This document shows, piece by piece, positions 13,201-30,416 of a stretch of 64,000 nucleotides of DNA. Source of the DNA: Piscicola geometra. Taxonomy: Eukaryota; Annelida; Clitellata; Hirudinida; Piscicolidae. Position numbers and translations under genes: made by a program. The DNA is taken from contig OX030960.1 in assembly GCA_943735955.1 (NCBI GenBank), positions 7,870,932 to 7,934,931 of the forward strand. The letters are read 5' to 3'. Each line of letters begins with the position of its first letter. The first letter of the stretch is position 1. The notes below the pieces were generated by a model. That model saw only the letters and a program-made list of their open reading frames with translations, made no database searches and was not told where the DNA came from.

Positions 13201-13683
13201 TTCGCTTTAATACTTTTTTTAGCTAATAGTTTTTTTAAATAATTTTGGTTAGCAGCTGCCATCTATACAGTCATTTTACCCATAAATAAATTTTTTTAAA
13301 TAATAATGAATTAGTATTAATTCAAAATTTTTAGATTTAGAAAAAGTTTGTCAGTCTGTCGAAGGATAGCCGCGACGAACTAGTTTTGCTGCAGCAACAA
13401 AGAGAAAACCAGTCGCCACAAAAACAATTTCGTTTTGACAAAGACCTTTTCTACACCTCCGGTCACACCCTCAACACCAGTACGATATGGCTTAAGAAAA
13501 TATTAGCTTACGTAACACTGGATCCCTTTGCCACTGGCTCGACAAACTCCCAATCCCATTTCTCCTGACAGACTGCAAGCCAAGAGATTCCTTTGTTGCC
13601 AATGCATTGCAACAGTTTCTCACGAACAAGGACTATCACAATAGTACCGCCATGCAGTAGAACAAGTGATAAGCCACGTGATG
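10260..13683. other. AT-rich stretch, no supported gene apart from a weak exon candidate
   Basis: Mostly AT-rich with homopolymer runs. One GC-rich island at 11697-11755 is listed separately. The 82-codon plus ORF at 12549-12797 begins protein-like but has no family match I recognise and turns low-complexity, so I leave it uncalled. Confidence 0.45.
11697..11755 (+). CDS. Weak candidate first coding exon
   Basis: A GC-rich island in AT-rich surroundings. Tandem ATGs at 11697 and 11700 open an Arg-rich frame (MMERLRRHSARTADRRRGF) that runs directly into a consensus donor (GGGTGAGTT, intron from 11756), leaving phase 2. A TGACGTCA-like half-site (GACGTCAC) lies within it. No downstream exon was found, so this may equally be a regulatory island or a chance frame. 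Confidence 0.2.
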
Positions 13684-13696
13684 GTGGTGGTGGTGG

Positions 13697-13727
<31 letters not shown>

Positions 13728-13845
13728 GATGGTGGTGGTGATAATAAAAGGGATGCTTGGGCTGTAGTAGGATGGTGGGACTGTGATGATGATTAGGATA
13801 CTTTTTCAAAGATGATAGTGATGGTGATGATGATGATGATGTGGG
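13684..13845. repeat. Compound trinucleotide repeat (GGT)n(GAT)n
   Basis: GGT triplets pass into an eight-unit GAT run near 13698-13725, with broken GAT/GGT blocks continuing to about 13845. The 67-codon ORF across it (Gly/Asp-rich) is a by-product of the repeat. Confidence 0.9.
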
Positions 13846-14022
13846 AAAAGTTGGGTGTGAGGGTTGGTTAAATTCATTATTAAGTTTATTTGATTTTTTA
13901 TTAACATTTATATATATATATGTATTTTTTTCTTCTAAAAAGTATAAAAACTGTTTTTTTTTAAATAAAAAATATTGATGATCGCTTTTGACCTTAATAA
14001 AAAGCGCTATTAAACACGGTGT

Positions 14023-14180
14023 GAACGGATGGCCGAGTGGTAAATGACGCGTGGTTTGAAGCCATAGGTCATGGGTTCAATTCCCATACTGCCCAGTAGC
14101 CTACATTTCTTGGAGAGGTGGGAACTGCTAAAAAAACTTAAGCCGCATGAGCAGAAATTATGAACTGAACTTTCGTGATT
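14023..14180 (+). repeat. tRNA-Ser-derived SINE-like element
   Basis: A pol III A box (TGGCCGAGTGG, 14030-14040) and a perfect B box (GGTTCAATTCC, 14074-14084) lie 33 bp apart, as in a tRNA. The middle folds into an anticodon arm whose loop reads TTTGAAG, anticodon UGA (Ser). The acceptor arms do not pair and there is no long variable arm, so this is not a working tRNA-Ser gene. About 90 bp of unrelated sequence follows, as in a tRNA-derived SINE body. The segment AAAAGCGCTATTAAA just upstream (about 13999-14013) looks like the 3' end of another SINE. The element's 3' end is not certain. Confidence 0.55.
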
Positions 14181-17100
14181 TCTTTCCTACTACCTGACTG
14201 ATTATGATTTAAAGATTTTTTTTATATAAACACATTCGATTGATTAAAAACTTTCCAAAGTATTTTTTCAATTATTAAAAATACCTTTAGAAAACAATAA
14301 ATCTTGTGTGGCTGTTTTGCATTAAAATTAAAAGTCGATTTTCATTCAGAATCGAGTTTTCCACAAGTTTTCACAAAAACCATTCTCACATCCAGGCTCA
14401 CATGCCCATCATTAAATCATTGTGGCTTTAAAGACCTCCTAACTCATCGGTGTAGTCTTTATGAACTCTCACACTCTGTGACGAATCCATTACCTATTTC
14501 CCAGAATATAAAGCTTTGAGGACGAGAGAAAGATGTGATGGTTCTAACTTAATAAACGTGAACCCTCAAATAAGTCCGAGGTATTCTATATTTTTATATT
14601 TGATTCAACACCTCGTCGTTATAGTCTCCTAGGAACGAAAAGTTTTGATGGCGGGTTTGATTGCTTTTCTTTAGAGATAGGTAATTTGAGCTCTGAAACT
14701 TTTATGCAATTCTTCGCTAGAAGTCTTTTTAATGATAGCATTCCTTTACGCGAATTACTTCTTCTTCTTTAGCAAGGAAATTCGATGACAGTTATGGCGT
14801 CGTTGTGCCTAAACATTCAATGCGGAGTAAAGCCGCAACGCAAGTTTATTACTCATTTATTTGGTGCTAAAAACGCTCAATTGGACGATTCTTTTAAAAG
14901 AGCAAGCATATTTATGTTCCCAATCAAAACAGATAGAAAACCGTTTTTAGTTTATGACCCTATAAGCAGCCACCATGCAGTTTCATAAGACCAACTACAC
15001 ATCTTCCTTCGTCCCTTTCACAGGTTATTTAAATTTTATAAAAAATAAAAATTTTACCCTTTGAATTGCATTGAAAGGCGGAAATACTTGAAAAAGTTTC
15101 GGAAATTGTAATTATAAAGGTTTAATTTTACTTCTAATGGTTTAAAATCTCTTTAGAATAAGCGGCATGGTCTTTAAATAAGAGCATTTTATGTCTTGAA
15201 AATGACCCTCAAATCCCTAATTGCAAACCTTGAAGATACATCGTTTGAAATAAAAAATCTTGGAAATCAAAACATAAAACATCGAAAAAGATTTTTGCAC
15301 GGGCTTATTAATACTTAAATACTTGATAGTGACAGTCACCAGAAAAAGTAATTACCTGTAGAAACTGTTGCACTGTTTCCCAATTAACTTCTCGCTCAAC
15401 ATTTTTAAATATTTAATAAGCGTTTATTTCGATTATTTAATAAGCATTGTTTTTATTTATTTTTATATTTACTTATTTTAATGATTTAATATGTAATTAT
15501 TTCATTCATTTATTATGAATTTTTTTTATGTTTTATTATATATATATTATAGCAGAGACTCAGAAGTTTTGAGGAATTCAGTTTTCAGATTAAATCCATC
15601 GATATGATCCTTTAAAACATTTAAATAAAAGTCGTCGTTTTTCATTACTAAATCCTTCCTGAAAACGTTTAAATGGGTTGCAAAAAATCGTTTTCCTCGA
15701 TAGATTTGTTTAGGTGAGTGGCTATGATTCATGGTTAGCATTTGATTTGTATATCAGTCAAGATTTGTAACCGAATAACTGTGCTTTGAAAGACCTTTAA
15801 CGAACTGACTTTAAAATCATGAACAAAATTCAATTGGGAAAAAAAAGAAGTTCTGTTTATAATACAAATAGTGGCTTCAAACGTGGCAAAAACGTTAATA
15901 AAGATGGGCATAAACTAATTTATGAAAAAGGTCGTATAAAATCTTGTTTGAAAATTAAAAATCTAAAAAAGAAGTTTTTAACTAGAAATGGTAAAAGTTC
16001 CAAAACTTAGCACATGGGTTTTACCCAGGTACCCGAAAAAATCGATAAATGCTCATTATTTTTGCTTGCAATATTTTATTTAATATCGATAGGGCCCTTC
16101 AAACAAAATAGACTGTAAATTTATCTTTCACAGTTTATTTGAAATAATACATTGATTTTTTATTTGAATTTAAAAAGCGACGTTTTATACCTCAACTCAT
16201 TGAAAACCTAATTTTTTTAGATAAACAATTTATTGATTGACAATTTGAAACAATAATACAGTTAAAAATGCAGTTTGTATTAAATAGCTTCTTTTTTTTT
16301 TAAATAATTAAAATTTATTTGGAATAATTCGCTAGTGGATGCGTTATTAATATCGGAAACATTTTTTATTTTGCATTTTCACCAAGACCCTTAAATACTT
16401 CTGTGTTTGGATGATGATCTTGAACACGCTAGAAGTAAATATAGCCTTTTTTCAAAACATACGTTTAAAATTGTTTCACATTTTAATTGTAAAAAAAGAG
16501 ATTTTATAGTCAGAAAAAGCAAGTAGATTTTTTAAACTTTTCTTTTATTATATCGTTTTTGTTTTTTGTTTTTTATTGGTTTATAATTTAAACTCTTTTC
16601 GCAGGCCGACGGCCATTCCATAGCGAAACAATTTTTGTGTTTTTGTAAAGCGGTTTCATGATTTGATAAAAAAATAAAGAATAAAAAATCAAATAGAAAC
16701 GGATAAATATTTGAAAACAGTTAGATAAAACATTGAGGTATGAACGACTTGAAAATGTAACAAATACTGATACCACGATCGTTTTTATGTGTCTCGTGGG
16801 GTGAGTTGGACTGGTCAATTAGATATCACTTTTATGGTTTAAAAAAAGAAAAAAGCAGGAGATGGAAATACAAGAAAAGTAGAAGTTTACTTCAAGAAAA
16901 GTGGAAAAGGAAAACTCGTGGTCGTTGTAAGCATTGTGTGAAGGGGGATTGATGGGCGCATATTAATAAAGACAGTTGAGGCATTAGTGCTGTAGCGCCT
17001 AATGGTACGCGATGAGTCAAGAGATGTAATGGCCAATCCTTCTCGTGTTTAGAATGAATAAGTAATGTATTTCAAAAGTAAAAGATAATACTTTTAATGA

Positions 17101-20100
17101 TAATATTGAATCTTTTGAGAAAATGAAATAACATTTTGACAATTTCATGAAATAAATATAATAAAAGATTTTGAAATCGAATCAGATGGAATATAAAAAA
17201 TAAAGAAGACACATGCAGTAAAATATAATAAAATGAAAAGTGCCTTAGAGCTTAAGATACAGAAGAGAGTGTCTCGGACACAGCAAAAGTGATTTATAGC
17301 TTCCAAAGATGAGGATTTACTTCACTCATTGTATTTTACTTTGTTGGAAACTTTATTCTTCCATCAAATATGAAAACTTTCAATGAATTTATGAATCAAG
17401 ACCTAAATCAATTAAAATTTCAAAATTATGCTTCGATGAAATAAAGTATGATATTTTTGTATTGTTTTGGGCTCATCGAAGAATGATTGATGAATTTTGA
17501 CTGTTACTAACCACCTCCACAAATTTTCTTGCTTAATGCATCACATCTACATGAGTTTTAGTGAATAACTTAATTCATAGTCACATTAGTTATTTCCGTT
17601 TGTCATAATAATGATTCTCGACACACTTTATGCACTAACAGCTTCACACATTGTATTTTAACAATTTTAAATAATAAGCTTGTAAAATCTGGATTTGAAT
17701 AATTCATTTTCTTTGAAAAACTTGAAAGTCATTTATTTCTTTAATTGAAATTATTAGAATACTTTTTTTTTGAAATATTTCAGCAATGTTTTTTTAATAG
17801 TTTTTCTCAAGTTTTAAAAGAGACATTTGTTCATAAAGGCCGAAGAATCTTTTAAATATATTTTTTCTACATAAAATAAAAATTATTAATAGTTATAAAA
17901 TATTTTATATTACAAGTAAAATTCATAATCATCTCTCTAAAAATAATTTCTGCTTTGCGTTGATAAAAACAGAAAATCAAAACGACTGGAAAACAACAGA
18001 CGGCAATTGCAAAAGACTGTCATTCAAATTCAATTGAGAAATATTCATGCATGCATAATCGCAGGCCATTAAAGATGATATAAAGAGAGCTTCAAGATGG
18101 CATTTACATTTCCTGAATCTTACACAACCAAGCACTAATAAATCATCTTCAACTGTAATAAAGGCTTTCTTTATAAGAAGTTTAGGAACTAACTTTTTTT
18201 TTAAACATGCATTTTTTGAAGTATTTTTATTGAGCCAATTCTTGTTAGTGTTTTAAAAACAAGCTATATTAAAATATCTAAGCTATAACTTAATTTAGAT
18301 GTTATTTTTATGATAGTTTAATTCAATTTTGATCCTTATTATGAAATAGACTTTTTCATAAAAAAATGGTTTTCAAATGTTGTTTTAAGCCAACTTTCAA
18401 TGATTTAATTGGTAATAAAAAAATTTGAAATAGTTTTAAATAGATGAGGAAATAGAATAGAAAGTTTAAAAGATTAAAAAAATATGAATTTGAATATAAT
18501 AAATAAAAAAAATTATTTTTTACAATTAGGACTCATAAAAGTTAACTTGTTTTCCGAAATTGTGCATGAAGCAACGAGTCATGTGATCTAACATTAGAGA
18601 GGCAATGTCAGTCAATAAATTATTTGGCGTTGTATGAAAGTTTATTTAAAAATTAATTCATCCTTTCAAAGTTTTTTTAATCTATTATAAATAATGAACT
18701 AACTTGATCGTGTAATTAATCATCGTTTCAAAAACTGAAAAAATAAATTATTTCTAAAAATGCAGCTATAAAAACATTGATGAAGAATAAACTGTTTTTT
18801 TTATATCTTTTTTCCTAATTTTAAATTATTCCATAAAAAAAGCTATGCAAATTATTTAAATTAAAGAAATTAGGGAGTGAAAAAAACGTTTTATTGTATT
18901 GCTATTCATGTGTATAAAAGGTTTTTTCGAGTTTTATAAATGGAAAAATATTACACACAAACACAAGGAAAAAATTGTTTTTATGCGTTTGTCATGCTAC
19001 TTTGTCAAAAAACAACTTTCAGTTTTCAACTTCATCTTTTTACATCTGAACCAACTGAATGCTAAATTAGAATTAAAGTGTTAAATAAAGTGCCAGCAAA
19101 ATCGGTAGTGAGTGTCATAAAATGGAAACTTAATTTTTGTCTTTAACCAGTCAATCCGTTTGCGACCTCTAAGACTTCAGTGAGAAATCGCTCAATACGT
19201 CGCAAAGGCCATTTGAACAATTATCCTTCAAATTTTCCGACCAACGCGTTAAAGTTAATAAAAAGGAGCATAGATAAGTTTGCCTGGTGGTATCAATTTA
19301 TTCAAACTAGACATAAAAGAACATTTTTCATGCGTTCTATTATTTCTTTCTTTCTATTTTCTCGGCTATTTTTTTCAAACAAATTTTCAAAAACTTTTTG
19401 TTTCTAATTTAATTCCATTCGATGATTGTTAAATATTCATGGCCACCAAATTTTTGTTCTCGCAAATGTAGAAGTTGCTGTTTTCAAATTCTATCAATGT
19501 ATTCTGTTTTCCTTTTCGCTGTTTTCTTTTCAATGAATCATGCAAGGATCTCCACACTGTCACACACTGTCAGGCAAATCTTCGAATTTAATGACGTCAC
19601 AGAATGTTATCCGATCTTTTCAAGCTTGCCACAGTTCTGTATAAATCTAAAATACAATTTCATTTTGTTAATAAAAATGTTTTACTTCATTTTGAGACAT
19701 TCTGTGAAACATTTCACAAAGCTCTTTTGCAAAAATAAAGATAATGAACTTGGTTATAAGATGCAAAAAAATAATATTTGGGGGAGTAGGAAGGGAGGGG
19801 ATCTAGTCAAACTATCAAAGCACTTCATCATAAATATCGTTATTAATATTTTGTGAATTCTTGATTGTATTTTTTTACGCTTCGTGAAGGATTTTGAATG
19901 TCTGCCTATTTTGGAATATATTCATTAATTTCGACTCACACATTTCTACACACTGGCTTTCGAAATTGTACCACCATTTGTATATTTCATTAAGAGTTTC
20001 AATTTACCACGAAACGTCAAATGTAGAAAAGAATCTCACAAGCATGAAAAATTCAACGAAATCATGAAAGAAAACAGTAAAAAAGCAAAAAAACGCCAAA

Positions 20101-20828
20101 AAACCTAAATTTCTTGCTTTCAAATATCAGAGAATGAAATCTCAAAAAGGATTCTTCAAAATTAATTTTATATAAACATACTTATTGAGTGTGTTTCAGA
20201 GGGAGTGTGGCAGGCTGGACAGTGATGGATAAGCACAATCTAGCATTGTTACGCTAATGTATTTCCAAACTGCCAGCGACATCAAGCCAGAACAGTGAAG
20301 ACTTTAAGCATAGTGTATTAAAGTCTTTACTACTCTTTCTATTATAGTATATTTCACTTTAATATACTTCAATGAAGTATGGTATTTTATAAGCTATAAT
20401 TTACAATTCTTTGAAGCAATAATTTTTTTAGTATTAAAATTTATAAAGGGCTCATACTATCTATAAATTCCAGGGTAGATTGACAAAAATAATTCATAAA
20501 ATTCCAATTATTTTAAATAGTTAGAATGTTTCTATGTTCGTTTGAATTAGTGCAAGGGATCAATCGCAAGTTTAAACTGTGTATTCTTATGCTTTATTCG
20601 TGCTCATAGTATGGGTCTCATACGCTAAAATATAAGAAAAAAGTATTTGTTCAAATTAAACAGACATAAAGAATGTACCAAATGGTATATTACATTATAT
20701 ATTATATCCTAGACCTAATCTGGCTTTTAGGAAAGCAAATAAGTCGTACGGATGACTGAAGCCGCACTCCATAACAGCAATATTGAAGAAGTAATAAAAT
20801 AACGGCTATCATTGTCGCGTTTGTGTGC
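14181..20828. other. Long AT-rich stretch with no supported gene
   Basis: About 6.6 kb without an exon I can support. Short ORFs (for example 14304-14519, 14785-14988 and 19422-19856 plus) lack family motifs, good splice context or coding-like composition. A consensus CRE (TGACGTCA) lies near 19592-19599. A run of alternating TA sits near 15538-15550. Confidence 0.45.
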
Positions 20829-25124
<4,296 letters not shown>

Positions 25125-25751
25125 CATAATAATTCCTCAAAAATATTTGTTAAGCCAATAAAAAAGATTAAACAAATCAAACTGGAAAGAATTCGATATG
25201 CGTTTTAATGCGAGAGCTTCACGGCTCCACTGCTAGACGCCTGGTGATGAATTGAACAAAGAGTAAGACGCGGTGCACAGACAGCGTGAAGGCAGATAAG
25301 CGAGAAGATGGATGGTGACTGAGTGAGATTCCAAAACCACTTTTGGTCCTTCTTCCGTGTATTTTGCGGCTAGAATAATACGACTTGAAAAATTATATTT
25401 TTTAAAATTGTGATGAAGAATTCTAGGTGCAAAGTTTCATGAGAGAGTGTAGCAAAAATGCAACAAATCAGTGGCCAACGCACCGAAGCCACACTCTGGT
25501 TGGCATCCCCGCTAATCTAATGGTGCACATACATGGAGGCACGCATGCGATCACGAAGCCAAAACCAAACGGAGATAACAATTTGGAAAAACACATTTTT
25601 ATACTTTTAAATAAACACTCACACACACACCCACACACGCACACACACGCACACACACACACAAACACACACACACACACACACACAAACACACAAACAC
25701 ACAAACACACACACACACTCACACCCACATACCCACACATACACACAGACA

Positions 25752-25800
<49 letters not shown>

Positions 25801-27145
25801 GGATATGCGTGTAGAAAGCAAGAGACTCTCATGAGAAGCAGTAGCGCCAACACACTTCTCTGGAACATCTCAGAGGCTGGTTGCAGAACACATGGAAAGC
25901 AGTCCAGAATCTCTTGGCAGACACCTTCTACAGTATCCTTACAAACCTTCCAAATAATTTTTCTTTACTTTTTTTACTATTTTTTATTAATTAAAAACTT
26001 ATTTGTCCAACTAGGAAGAAATCTTGTTTCAGATGTTTCTCGTGTGTTATTTCCGTGTTTTATTTCGATTTTCAAATACTTTTTTTTAGGTCATAAGGTT
26101 TAATCTACCTTGGATAATCTTTTGGCTGAAATTTTCAGTCATTAATTTTGGTTTATTTTAATGAGTTTTTTTTCAATTATACATATTTATTCAATTCTTT
26201 TTTCAAATATAACTTTTTAAATACATTAATATGTAAATAATTGCAGTTAGGCAATTTTATAACGATTTTATAGTCATGCAAAGTTGCATTCAAAATGAAA
26301 TCAACGTTTTGTTACCATGTTTCAAAAGAATTAATTTTAAGAATTTAAAAGAAAAAAAACATTTTTAAATTAGGTTTACTTATTCATTTAATTATTTTTG
26401 TAAAAGCAGTTTAGGTTATAACCCTTGGTTCAGCGGCTCCAATTATGGAGCTTATTATAAAGGTTCCTGTATTTTGAAAAAAAGAATATTTTCAATGCAT
26501 TTCTTGACTCAACTTTAGCAGTTCTGAGCTTCAACATCAATTGAAACATCATTTTATTTGTCGAATCACCAAAACTTTCCAATTTAGAAACTTACAGTTT
26601 TTCCATTTTTATAATAGGGATTAAATGTTGTATTTGTCAGTCAAACTAGGACTTCATTCAATCCCAGAAAAGATTTATTCGTAGTATTCATGCTCTTTAC
26701 ACATATTTTAGGGACTTTTCAATAACTTTTTAGCACAAATGATAGTTTATAAGCTGTCATATAGATCAATAACGTACGCAAAATATGAGCATTTGCCTGA
26801 ACTTTCGACCGCAAAAACTAATTTGTAAACGTCCATAAAACTCGAAAAACTTCGGAAAAAAATAATATTTATTTTTCTCTCGACAATCAAATGTAAATTT
26901 ATGTATTTCTATTCAAAATTATCAATGCCTATTTGGAACACAACGATTTCACAGAGGAGCGAAGTTTGATTATGTCGGCCAAGCCTTGATAAGAGCGCGC
27001 ACGTCAAATAAGTCGAACAGAGCAATGCTTTCTATAGCAGATAAAACATGCGTGAAAAAGTCCAAAAAATAATGAAATCATTTTTTTGAGAAAAACAGTT
27101 ATGATACTTACACATAGAAAATATGTTTTTTAACTTTATAGAGTT
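25125..27145. other. Intergenic DNA with a CA microsatellite
   Basis: No gene supported. A (CA)n-rich tract with AAAC, CCAC and CATAC interruptions spans about 25619-25797. The 135-codon plus and 117-codon minus ORFs across it are repeat by-products. The remainder is AT-rich and featureless, close to the 3' end of the membrane-protein gene that stops at 27146. Confidence 0.6.
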
Positions 27146-27819
27146 TCAGAGTTTATTACAGAGGTTCCAAAGTGAAGAGAGGAGAGAGAGGAGGGCCGAG
27201 AGGGAGTAGAAGGCGATGATGAGGTGGTGCTGGTGCGTCGTCTGCGTGGTGTACGCCACTCGGAAGCCGATCACCAAGAAGATTATGATGACTGTGAGTG
27301 TGATTGTGGTGCCTCATTTTTTATAAGTTTTGGTTTTATGAAGAATTTAAAATAACAATTTAATGAAGCATTAGAGGTTGTCATTCAACCGTGCCGAACT
27401 GATGAACACTTTTATAATTACTACTTTAACATCATATCAACATTATTTCCATCACACTTTACGCGCGATAAAGTTTTAAACGATCCTAAACAACCACTCT
27501 CAAAGAAGCCATTAATTAAACACAAAACATCCACTTTTTCCAAAATTCTATCAATGAAAAACCAAATAGGCCCACCTGCACTGACACTAAAAGCGAGGTT
27601 CGCCAGGATGATGTAGCCGGTCTTTGGCAGGGTCTGCACGATGAGCCACGAGGAGAGGAGGAGACCCAGCGCCAGCAGCTGCATCGACATGATGGCGTTG
27701 TTCTCGAACTCGCTGCCCGTGTGCAGCATCACCGAACCGTACTTCGATGTGACCCCCACCACGAACAGGTGGAAGGCGAGTCCCGAGATGAAGATGACAA
27801 TTTTGTCCGCTTCTGTCAT
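27146..27819 (-). CDS. Small four-helix membrane protein, cluster member A
   Basis: Two exons: 27819-27576 (81 codons plus 1 base) and 27291-27146, joined over a 284-bp GT-AG intron (donor GTGGGC, acceptor CTCACAG), phase 1, giving 129 residues with stop at 27146-27148. I predict four membrane segments: about residues 7-25, 44-62, 70-92 and 104-121. The intron lies within the third. Helix 1 contains GLAFHL, matching the hydrophobic-Phe-x-Leu signature of members B-D. No signal peptide, long loops or Cys pairs typical of tetraspanins or claudins are seen, and I do not recognise the family. The start is the first ATG (MTEADK), with no in-frame extension visible. The exact frame match across the splice is strong evidence that it is real. 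Confidence 0.8.
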
Positions 27820-28222
27820 CGTCGCTGATGCTTCTCGGGTGCTTTCAGAACTTTTTTTGGAGGATTTATTTTGAGGAACACGATGGAAAGATCTGTTTTA
27901 GTTTGGGGAAGTTTGAAAGAATTTATTGTCAAAAAAACAATTGATTGTATACGCGTGACGTGGGCGAAAAAGTTTGAACGCATTTTTTTCATTTCATCAA
28001 TTTGCATTTTCATGTTAGATCCTAATTGGCTTTCTTTTTTCCGGCAATTTAGTTAGAGTTTTATTTATTTCTTTTTTTGTAAACATCTTTTTGAAATTTT
28101 ATTTTTTAACATTCCTTTTTACATTTAAAGTGCTCGATTATTACCTGGATTGTTTGAGGCTTTGTATTGCTTTGGCGTTTTTGTTTCGAAAGTTGGGCCT
28201 TCCAGGAACTACAAATTACGAC

Positions 28223-28260
<38 letters not shown>

Positions 28261-28914
28261 GAACGAAGAGGAGGAGAAGGAGGATGAAGTTAATAAAATA
28301 TTTAAAATACTTTAAAATATGAATTTTAACAACTTCATAAAATAAATAAAAACATGACATAAATAAATAAATCAACGATTCATTATCGATTAGCGTTAAA
28401 CACATGTTTAAACTTAAAATAATAATAAAAAAACCATTACACTGTAAAATACTCTGGCTAACGATGTTACACTGTGAGTATTGGCAGAAATGTTCTCCGT
28501 TGAGAATTTAAAAACGCTTCGAATGGTAATGAAGAAGCGCACAGTTTAGTTGTAATGAAAAGATCTGTCAGAGAATAACCATCCTAAAGGTCAGTATAAA
28601 CATTGCGTTGATTACGATTTTTCGAAATAATAAAAATTATGTAGTCAAAATATGTTTAAAAAGATGGCAATATACAAGTTTTGACTGAAACAATTGCAAC
28701 AAGGCAATAAGGAAATCATAGCTACACTCTCAATAGTTTTTATTTCTTTTAAAATTTATATTAAAAACAAAATAAGTTCTTCAAAAACTAATTAAATAAT
28801 CAATTAAATAATCAATCAATTTATATAAAAACATTTGGTTTCTTCTGAGATGTCATCTGCGCAAGACATTATTTCATGAGATAACGCACGAAGGAAAGCT
28901 TCTGTACAAAAGGT
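27820..28914. other. Intergenic DNA upstream of gene A, with a (GAT)n run
   Basis: Presumed promoter side of the membrane-protein gene A. A (GAT)n run of about 13 units lies at about 28221-28260. No second gene is supported; the 61-99-codon ORFs here are AT-rich or repeat-driven. Confidence 0.5.
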
Positions 28915-29180
28915 TCATATAATAAAAATAATATAATAAAAATAATATAATAAAAATAATATAATAAAAATAATATAATAAAAATAATATAATAAAAATA
29001 ATATAATAAAAATAATATATTAAAAATAATATAATGAAAATAATATAATAAAAATAATATAATAAAAAGAATATAATAAAAAGAATATAATAAAAATAAT
29101 ATAATAAAAATAATATATTAAAAATAATATAATAAAATTATATAATAAAAAGAATATAATTGAAAATTATATAATAAAAA
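28915..29180. repeat. AT-only tandem repeat, 14-bp unit
   Basis: About 18 copies of AATAATATAATAAA with rare G or T changes and slight length drift toward the right end. It contains almost no G or C, so it may act as an easily melted element. Confidence 0.92.
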
Positions 29181-29582
29181 GTCTAAAATTCTAGACAATA
29201 CTGATGGATTGCAAGGCAATGTAGTTTAGTCTACTATGACTGCACAAGACAAGAAGGGAAGACAATAAAAGGCGAGATAGTGTGCTTGAACTTTGAACGC
29301 TGTGTTTTAAATGAGACAAATGCAACTTTAAATTCAACTAAAATAAAAAAATTCAAATTCAAATTTAAATACAAATTTAAATCAACTTGAAAGAGTTGCA
29401 AATCTAAGGAGTGTTTATGAGGTGATACTGAAGATAAAAGAAGGAGGGAGTTGAGGATGTGAAATTTAAAAGTAACTGCGAAATATAAGAATTTTATTAA
29501 ATAAATGACAACAGTATTTACAAGGCATTTGAAGGCACACTATTGAGATACTTTTTTATTTTTGTTATTTTTTCCAATTTTT

Positions 29583-29595
29583 ATTTATTATTATG

Positions 29596-29628
<33 letters not shown>

Positions 29629-29682
29629 GTTAGTATTATTATTATTATTCTTATTATTATTCTTATTATTAGTATTACTATT
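29583..29682. repeat. (ATT)n microsatellite
   Basis: An imperfect ATT trinucleotide array with occasional ATG, GTT and CTT units. Confidence 0.9.
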
Positions 29683-29824
29683 ATTTGAACGAATAATTCT
29701 AAGTAATGATGAGGATGCTTGAAACTCAATTGAAAGCGACTTGGAAGAAAATTTGATTGCTGAATTCAGCGCTATACAAAGAGGTTAATTAAATTAAACG
29801 ATAATGACCACACTCTTTAATGAG

Positions 29825-30345
29825 TTTAAAATTTTAATTTAATTTAATTTTAATTGTTGTTTAAACTAATGCTTATTTAATTTAAATTTATTTTTATTTA
29901 ATTTAAATTTATTTTTATTTAATTTAAATTTATTTTTATTTAATTTAAAATTATTTTTATTTAATTTAAATTTATTTTTATTTAATTTAAATTTATTTTT
30001 ATTTAATTTAAATTTATTTTTATTTAATTTAAATTTATTTTTATTTAATTTAAATTTATTTTTATTTAATTTAAATTTATTTTTATTTTGTTTGAACTAA
30101 TTTTTATTTAATTTAAATTTATTTTTATTTTGTTTGAACTAATTTTTATTTTATTTAAATTAATTTTTATTTTATTTAAATTTATTTTTATTTTAATTTA
30201 ATTTTTATTTTATTTAAATTAATTTTTATTTTATTTGGATTAATTTTTATTTTATTTAAATTTATTTTTATTTTATTTAATTTAATTTAATTTTTATTTT
30301 ATTTAAATTAATTTTTATTTTATTTGGATTAATTTTTATTTAATT
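29825..30345. repeat. AT-rich tandem repeat, about 21-bp unit
   Basis: A unit close to TTTAATTTAAATTTATTTTTA recurs about two dozen times. The left half is homogeneous; the right half is degenerate with TTTGTTTGAACTAA and TTTGGATTAA variants. It ends about 70 bp from the 3' end of the RGS gene. Confidence 0.9.
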
Positions 30346-30416
30346 TATTTCATATTTAATCTAATGAATTTATAAATTAGTTATTGAAGCAATTTGAAGA
30401 AAGGGCAATAATGAGG

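Noticed and set aside
14023..14095. Functional tRNA-Ser gene
   Set aside because: The A and B boxes fit, but the acceptor stem does not pair and the long variable arm of tRNA-Ser is missing.
25427..25834. 135-codon His/Thr-rich ORF and its 117-codon antisense partner
   Set aside because: Driven by the CA microsatellite.
28915..30345. Possible CRISPR-like or centromeric array
   Set aside because: The AT repeats are directly tandem with no spacers, and the window is eukaryotic; the arrays are too short and varied for a centromeric satellite call.
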